A stretch of DNA of 64,000 nucleotides. Source: Circinella umbellata. Lineage: Eukaryota; Mucoromycota; Mucoromycetes; Mucorales; Lichtheimiaceae. Shown in pieces: positions 57,611 through 64,000 of this stretch. Numbering within the stretch: the first letter of the stretch is position 1; each line of letters begins with the position of its first letter. The DNA lies in the NCBI GenBank assembly GCA_025093555.1, contig JAIWNF010000008.1:310001-374000 (forward strand), read 5' to 3'. The notes below the pieces were generated by a model. It was not told where the DNA came from. It worked only from the letters and a program-made list of their open reading frames with translations, and ran no database searches. The position numbers and the translations under genes are program-made.

Positions 57611-58654
57611 TTAATATCTACTCTTCTGTCGTCTAGATGTCATATAAAATAAGTACTTTCAAAGTGTATTATTTAGTTGTAATAGTAGAATCGTGATTTA
57701 TCTGCGTGAAATGAGTGAGTAATGTTGCACCCCATTTTTATTTTTATATATAATTTTATTGGCAAAGGTAGATAAAGTATGATAATAAGATTATCAAGAA
57801 AAGAAACCAACTGATAGAAGTTTTGTAAGTCGTTATTGCATCCGTTTATGAAACCATGTTAAGTTCAAAGCTACATTTTTGATTTTTTTTAATGGAAATA
57901 AAGATTATTATGCGAACTAGGATAGGTGTATTTGATGACTTTTTAAAAGCAGATTAGTATGAAAGAGATATTGGAGATGTACACACCACCTATAATACTA
58001 TTTGTTCTTTTGTGTGCTGAATAAAATACATTTTACGGCTTGCAAAGGAGTGCAAACGACTCCACATGTGTTTTGCTGGTAGTACAATTAAAAAATGTTT
58101 GTTTTTGTCGAGAATGAAAGGTTCTGATAGATTTTAGCAGGAAAGGAATAACGCCTTTCTAATATCATGACGTTATTGGTCTGTTGCTTATTTTGTGTTT
58201 TTGCAAAGAAAAAAACCATATTTTCGCGGTGGCAAAAGACCTAATTTCGAATTACAGTGCTCACGGTACCAATTTGCGTGATTTTAAATGTTTTTGCGTA
58301 CTTTTAATTATCAATTTGCGTAAAATTGATTGGTCAATTTGGGTTGAATAAAAAATCAATTCACGGAAAATGAGCATCAGAAGTGACACTCTTACCTGTG
58401 TCACACACTGTGGCATAAATTATTACTATTTTAATTACATTTGGAAATACACATTGTATAGATTGGCTCTAAGCTTTAAGTTGGTAGATGGATATCTTCT
58501 TACATATGTTAACATGATGATTTACTAGCTGTATCACTACAGTTCTTATGAAAATAAAAGTAAACTAAACGTAATAATGGTGTGCTCGATTTTTTATTCA
58601 ATTTATACTTATTTTTTTTTTTTTTGGAAACACCCTGTATATGAGTTGGGAACC

Positions 58655-59452
58655 TTACACAAGATATTTAAGTTCGTTAAATGTACTCTTCAGTATTTTG
58701 TAGTTTTTATATCTTGAAAAATAACCTTCAGCTAAGCCTTTGTCATAGCAAACTTTCCAATTCATTTGTTTATGTGTTTTCAAGTATTCTTCCTTGAACT
58801 CTCTAGCATATTTCATGTCATCGAGTTGTGGTTCAGATGGCATTTGTGGTAAGATGCCAATGTGTGTACTTCGTTTTGGGGGCTGAACATTAGGTGGCAA
58901 ATCCAATGGTAATGGCATCATGTCGGAGTCGTCTAGAACTGGCCACTGGTACTTGTGTAAGCAAGTCTCTGCATATAGTACACCTGCACTTGCCAAACTT
59001 TTCATTTTTTTTATGCCTACATTGCCTTCATCAGACACCTCCAGTATCCTCTTGAATTGCTTTTTTGTTTCAGTGGCAACGTCAATTAATCGCTCCACCG
59101 TCGAATTGTGGTCCTGTATTTGATGGTCCAGTGCTTCCTTTGCAATTTGGTATAATAATATAACAGTAGGATCCTTCTTATACTCTAATCCAAACAATGA
59201 ACATTTTTGTTCAATCAGTACATATCCAACTGCTGCCAGAGGAGGAAGAGGCTTGCTATTAATAATGGTATCATTATCACTGTTGCTGTTGTTGTTGTTG
59301 CTGTTGTTGTTGATATTGATGTTACTGGTTTTACTGCTATTGCTGCTGTCTTTATCATTATTGTCATCATTATTGCTATCTTTGTTGTTATAATTATCAT
59401 TAAAATCTGCGATAGTTTTAGGGGTTATAATTAAGTGCTCTCTGGCCCAAAA
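58655..59452 (-). CDS. Unrecognised protein, Asn-rich N-terminal part
   Basis: A continuous minus-strand frame from just after a stop (near 59453) to TAA at 58655. It reads YFWAREHLIITPKTIADFN, a long Asn/Ser/Asp-rich tract (59400-59270), then LAAVGYVLIEQKCSLFGLEY, a helical charged segment (EALDHQIQDHNSTVERLIDV), a Pro-rich stretch and KQMNWKVCYDKGLAEGYFSR. No ATG is near the 5' end, so an upstream exon or a lost start is likely. It lies just inside a mariner-like terminus (58625-58641) and beside a minisatellite, so it may belong to a mobile element. No family recognised. Confidence 0.4.
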   Translation of the reverse strand, partial: FWAREHLIITPKTIADFNDNYNNKDSNNDDNNDKDSSNSSKTSNININNNSNNNNSNSDNDTIINSKPLPPLAAVGYVLIEQKCSLFGLEYKKDPTVILLYQIAKEALDHQIQDHNSTVERLIDVATETKKQFKRILEVSDEGNVGIKKMKSLASAGVLYAETCLHKYQWPVLDDSDMMPLPLDLPPNVQPPKRSTHIGILPQMPSEPQLDDMKYAREFKEEYLKTHKQMNWKVCYDKGLAEGYFSRYKNYKILKSTFNELKYLV

Positions 59453-59588
59453 GTATCATGGAAGTAGCTTTAAGTATGAAACTTTAGGGCTATCATAAAA
59501 CATATTGGAAATTTCTACCCTCACATTCTTAATACAAATTGTAGGGTGCACTAAATTTTTGGGTAGTAAACCTTCCTAATTTGGATTT

Positions 59589-59893
59589 TTGGGTACTTCT
59601 GCCACTGAAAATTTGGGTACTTCTGCCACTGAAAATTTGGGTACTTCGCCACTGAAGGAGCCCAAAACTACCCAAAACTACAGAAAACTACAGAAAACTA
59701 CACAAAACTACCAAAAATTACTCAAAAACTACACAAAAACTATACAAAAACTGCTCAAAACTACTCAAAAACTACTCAAAAACTACTCAAAAACTACTCA
59801 AAAACTACTCAAAAACTACTCAAAACTATACAAAAACTACTCAAAACTATACAAAACTATACAAAAACTACTCAAAACTACTCAAAACTACCT
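59589..59893. repeat. Minisatellite, two successive repeat types
   Basis: First about two and a half units of GGGTACTTCTGCCACTGAAA (24-base period, 59589-59655), then about twenty units of AAAACTAC(T/A)C-type 10-12-base repeats to 59893. In the plus frame the second block translates to repeated KLLKNYTK-like units, a property of the repeat and not evidence for a gene. Confidence 0.75.
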
Positions 59894-61308
59894 GAAGGAA
59901 GGTGTCTTTTTTTTCAGATTTTGGTTACTTTTGAATACTACGATCGATCTCGGTCAACTTGATAGTACCCCATACTCTAGTCAACATTATTAGTTACAAG
60001 TTTTATATACGTATTATGTTAAAATGTGATAAAAAAAACGATAGCGAAAATAAGAGTGAAGCTATAATGACCAAAAGAACTTAAATTGACTTCCTCCATT
60101 AAATAATTTCTCGAAATATTTTATGACTATGTAATGTTCTACTAGAATGAATAGAACGAATTGAAAGAAATACCATCAAATATTATTATTATATATATGT
60201 ATGTTTTTTATTTTGCTACTATATGGAACTAGTGATGACTAGCTTTTTTTTATTAGGTTCATTATCCTGTTTAAACAATCAGACCCTTGTTTCATTTTTT
60301 TCTTTGATATTCTCTTAGTTAAGTGCCACCAATAATGTATCGATTACAATATACGTAGTAACTAATTATATCAACACTTATAATTTACTTTCAGTTACAG
60401 AATTGCTAGCCCATTTGTATCTAGATGAATAATTATATTTCATTGTATCAATCTAGTTCGCAAGAATTGGATACTGAAGTATATAAATAGTCAATAAGCG
60501 TAATCAATCAACACCACTTTGTCCTTTTCATTAAGAAACCTATAACAAATTTTGCAATATTTATTACCATATCCTATATATATTTACCTATATTATTTTA
60601 TTTATCTTTTACAACATTGACATTACGTACATATAGTTAAATCTGTACATAAAGGGAAAAAATTACAATAAAAACTTAGAGTTATTGTATTACTCACAAG
60701 TAAATCAAATATCGAAATAATAGAAAAAGTAAACACTTCTTTGTATTTTCTATATGAACGTATAATCATCTTTGTAAAAGTTGTTATAGTTGAGATACTT
60801 ATAATTATAAGCGTTAATTTAAACAAGATAAGAAAAAATCGAGAACAGAATAGCTCGGATCATATCAATTTAATAAGGGATAAAGAAAGTTATGTCAAAT
60901 ACGTAACTTATTTAACAAAGAGAAGAATAAATAGAAGGGCGGTTTTTATAACTAGTAAATTCGACCGATCAAATAGTCAGGAAAGGGAATGTATTTAAAT
61001 AAAATGAAGAAAAAGTGAACTAACTGTTATATTGCAGAGAAAGAAAGAAGCTATTCTACGTATTCTAAATAATTGACTATCTGTTTCCTTGGATGTAAAC
61101 TTGACTACGTATTATTCATTGTAAAAAAAACTTCTGGTACTGCTTTATCTAAATTTATACGTAAAAGAAATGTGATAATGATAACGATAATATTAAAAAG
61201 TATTTATAATACTTAAAGAGAAAAAAAATTAAGATAAAAAAATATAATAGAAAGAGGAAGAGAAAAGAGAAAAGAGGAGAAAAACCCAGAAAGAGGGATA
61301 ATACTACG
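59894..61308. other. AT-rich intergenic, nothing recognised
   Basis: Short ORFs only. A purine-rich tract at about 61215-61300 lies immediately downstream (3') of the MULE gene on its strand. No repeat partner was found. Confidence 0.35.
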
Positions 61309-64000
61309 TTATTTTTCTTGAAGCTCCTGATCAAGTGTCAATTGACGATATATGACTAATCCTGTATATTTAATCTTGCCATCAATCCGTTTTACTTTCT
61401 TAGGAGAAGATTTCATGTTGTCGAATTCGTACACATCTCCATTAGGAATTGTGCACATGGCTTTAAAGTGAAAACCAGTCGATCTAGTAGCTAATACACG
61501 TCCACAGAGCTGATATTCGGCTTTTTCAATTTTAATTTTCAGTGGGTAATAAGTTATGCTTCTTGATAGCTCCCCATGTTTCTCTCGTCATTCTACACCA
61601 TGCCCCTGGGATCTGTCTACCACAATAATAAATTTAGCGTACTCAACAATCTGGCGTTGCATAAGTAGTGAATCATCAAGTGAAACTTTGCAGTCCATAA
61701 TGCTTTCCTCCAACAGTCCACCCAAATTTACTAATCGCCAATCGCCTGAATCTTCTTCAACAAAATTTTCATCGTTCAAATAAAACATGGCTCGTTTTGT
61801 TCTGATCTTGTTTGATTTTTGAGTATCTTCTGTTATCCATGCTTTTAATTCATTTTTTGTAGGAGCTGAGATTTTATGGACTTCAGCTTTAGTGTGAAAC
61901 TGAAAGTGTCCAAGAAATGAATTGATACAGCGAGGGTCAAGAATACATTCACAGACATCTATTGGGTCGCCAAGGATCCTCTCTCTCTTAATCCGTATTT
62001 TCCTTTATTATCCCATATAAACTCCCGTGCTGACAATATACCACTTGTAAAGTCATGCTTCTGTACAGCTTTCCAAAGGTTAGCAAAAAGCTGAGCTCTT
62101 GTGTCATCGTCGATTCTGGGAGGCTCAGGAATATAGGGCATAACTGATCTTGATATAATATTGAAGATACGATCAATAAAACAAGCGTTTTCTCTATTTG
62201 GAACAATATTACGTGGATAATCAACCTCAAGCTGATCATTAACAGATCTACATAATAATGGGTCAGTAAAAATTATTAAACAGATGTAGTGCCTTCTTTT
62301 AATTTACATACATTATTTTTGCTTGCTTTTTGTCTCGATACTCTTGTTTCTTTTCCTTTTGAAATTGATCACGGACCTCAGACTGTCTCATTGCACGGGC
62401 TTCACGTGCATCAATAATCGTAGTCGTGTCTTCTTTATCGGGGCTGTTTTCATGTTGATGATTTTCTACTGTATCTATACGTATTTCCAAATAAATATTT
62501 GTATTATGAATTTTAATAATGGTAAACAAATAACTATTTAAACACTTAATGACGTACTTCCTAAATTTTTTCTCAATCTTTTTTTTGGTAGACAACTTTC
62601 ATCATTGTTTGATTTTGGGGTTGTTTTAGTAGAAAGCTTTCTTTTAGGCAACAGCAGCTTCAAGGTATCTGGAGCACGTCCATCATTGACAAATTTTTTC
62701 TTAGGTTTACGGTGGCTATTATTATACATAGTGTTTTAGCAAAGCGATTAATGAAACGAACTTGGATAACTGTAATAGTATAACTGTATTAGTAAAACTT
62801 ACGTTGGTGACGCTTTTTTATAATTAACATTCCTGCCTGAAAGAACGCGTTGGATATTAAATGTTCTTCAGTACGCAAATAGTTAAACAGTTGGGGGAGT
62901 GTGGTGAGGATTGGCTTGTCTTTTTGTATAAGACGATATATGTTACGATGAAAAGCTTCTACACCATTTGTTGTTTTGGTTGAATTCCAAAGAAGTTGGT
63001 CTCGCATTAATGACTTAGATCGGAATATCATGCTACTGATTTCTGGCTTCAGACACCATGATACCTCTTTGATACTTGGAAAATCTTTCAATAGTCCTTC
63101 AACAACGGCATCAAAAATTCCTGGAAAATTTGCTTCATACATTGTTTTAGTATACTCTAGGAAAGAATTAACTTGATCTGTAGAAATCAATTGAGCATTT
63201 TTCGACATTCTTTCAACGGAATTTTTCCAATGATAGTAGCATCCTTTAAGATATACCTCTGGTTTTATTCTTGAAAAAGGAAATGATGATGTAAAAGCTT
63301 GAAAAAGCCCAGCTCTCTGAGCTTGTGAGAAGTCCATCATGATACCACACATACACGGATCTCCGTCTTCATTCGTGGGTATTTTTAATTCTTTAAACAT
63401 AGCAATGAAGTATGCATTGAAATGCATTGTAGTCAAACCACCAATGACAGCTTGGAAAACAGGTACATATTTTTCCAATTCTTCCATAAAGATGACAGAA
63501 TTACACAAGTAGTAGTCATCGTTGAAGCAAGCATATGTGACGTCTGTGATGATTGGATGATCGTGGAAATTTGCATGATGAACAATGATGGGAGATCCAA
63601 ATGGTATGCAAAATGTTTTTGGATTAATATCCATTGGTGATTTTAAATATTCGGGAAACTCAGTGTTAAGCTTATCAATTGGATCTTTAAGTGATTCAAT
63701 GTGAGCAACCCCATTAACAGTAAATCCATATGTTGCAAGGACATTGCGTCTGTGGTACCCTATCTTTCCTAAGTGCTGAAAGTCTTTGTCAATGCCACGT
63801 ACAGGCTGCGGTGGATTCAATGGTCTATCAATGCTAGTTCCGTGAAGAAGTCCCATTGGTTTCTCTGAGGGACATTCGAGTACTCTTTGAGTAAACTTCA
63901 GAATAGACTCTTTATTTTTATGTACTGCTTCATATTTTCCATGCGTGTGTTTCCCTTTATGTTCTAAAAAACCGATGTTGTCTATGAACTTAAAATTGAC
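61309..64000 (-). pseudogene. Mutator-like (MULE) transposase with C-terminal USP-like protease domain, 5' end beyond window
   Basis: Enters from the right edge. Exon 64000 to about 62807 is MULE-like: Asp in IITDVTYACFNDDYYL (63542-63544), Asp in GIMMDFSQAQRAGL (63332-63334) and Glu in NGVEAFHRNIY (62957-62959), with GCYYHWKNSVER between. The same strand continues with a Lys-rich linker (HRKPKKKFVNDGRAPDTLKL), introns near 62575-62489 and 62293-62233, then a region with ubiquitin-specific-protease hallmarks. These are Cys in NRENACFIDRIFNII (62181-62183), a DPIDVCECIL box, FIIVVDRSQ, YQLCGRVLATRSTGFHFKAM with His at 61468-61470, and DVYEFDN. It stops at TAA 61309. Lesions: a frame change in the GA run at 61979-61988 and an in-frame TGA at 61588-61590. 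The join between transposase and linker is not resolved in frame. Confidence 0.6.

Larger units (their letters stand above)
53439..58654. other. Long gene-poor region
   Basis: Over 5 kb with no supported gene. Possible traces: an open stretch at 56972-57173 (YGIKRAFSKPVFKYQGPSKR onward); a degenerate tandem repeat at about 57395-57610; a segment near 58250-58345 rich in TTTGCG words (CAGTGCTCACGGTACCAATT) that resembles a Tc1/mariner end; and GGAAACACCCTGTATAT at 58625-58641, which resembles a mariner-type terminus. None has a paired end in this window. Confidence 0.4.

Noticed and set aside
59589..59993. 134-codon ORF as a gene
   Set aside because: It is the translation of a tandem repeat whose unit length varies; no non-repetitive conserved part.
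1883..61590. Reassignment of TGA to a sense codon
   Set aside because: Host genes here use TGA as a normal stop (p150Glued at 35418-35420, NIPA at 43748-43750), so in-frame TGAs in elements are best read as lesions.
1..64000. CRISPR arrays, bacterial operons or ribosome-binding sites
   Set aside because: No regularly spaced direct repeats with unique spacers; the gene structures are intron-rich eukaryotic ones.

Overview
The window is eukaryotic and almost certainly fungal, most likely an early-diverging filamentous fungus of the Mucoromycota (Mucorales-like). The evidence is an AT-rich background, genes cut by many short GT-AG introns (about 40-110 bases), and fungal-type kinesin-1, p150Glued dynactin, a NIPA-type magnesium transporter, a two-HKD phospholipase D and a DUF155/RMND1 mitochondrial protein. 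The order is inferred from style and content, not from a database match.

The window has three compartments. From 1 to about 27 kb it is a graveyard of mobile elements. It holds two broken Plavaka/Tnp2 (CACTA-type) transposase copies, two members of an unnamed coiled-coil/basic-tail family (one with a string of tiny phase-2 exons), a Tc1/mariner relic, an AT-rich DDE transposon with a chromodomain, several foldback or MITE-like elements, a solo LTR, a LINE reverse transcriptase scrap, and a large imperfect inverted duplication (arms about 11.8-15.6 kb and 18.0-24.3 kb) of an uncharacterised multicopy gene. Because each arm preserves the other's empty sites, several insertions can be delimited to the base, including a 1,553-bp element with a 4-bp target duplication that carries a small zinc-knuckle-like ORF. 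A separate 1,404-bp element (25,088-26,491) has long inverted ends, each carrying three GGCGCGCC palindromes, and an 8-bp target duplication.

From 27.3 to 53.4 kb lie ordinary host genes: the DUF155 protein (+), kinesin-1 heavy chain (-), p150Glued dynactin (-), a NIPA transporter (-), phospholipase D (+) and a small serine-rich protein (+). Kinesin-1 and p150Glued, the plus-end motor and the adaptor of the opposing dynein motor, sit side by side on the same strand.

From 53.4 to 64 kb the sequence is gene-poor again. It has short coding relics, a degenerate minisatellite, an unrecognised Asn-rich ORF and, running off the right edge, a Mutator-like (MULE) transposase gene whose 3' half looks like a ubiquitin-specific-protease (C19-type) domain. 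That MULE plus USP-like fusion, the GGCGCGCC-ended element and the phase-symmetric micro-exon gene are the most promising novel items. Most element ORFs carry one or two lesions, mainly in-frame TGA codons and indels in A-runs, so few if any elements here are active in their present form. No tRNA, rRNA or CRISPR was recognised.
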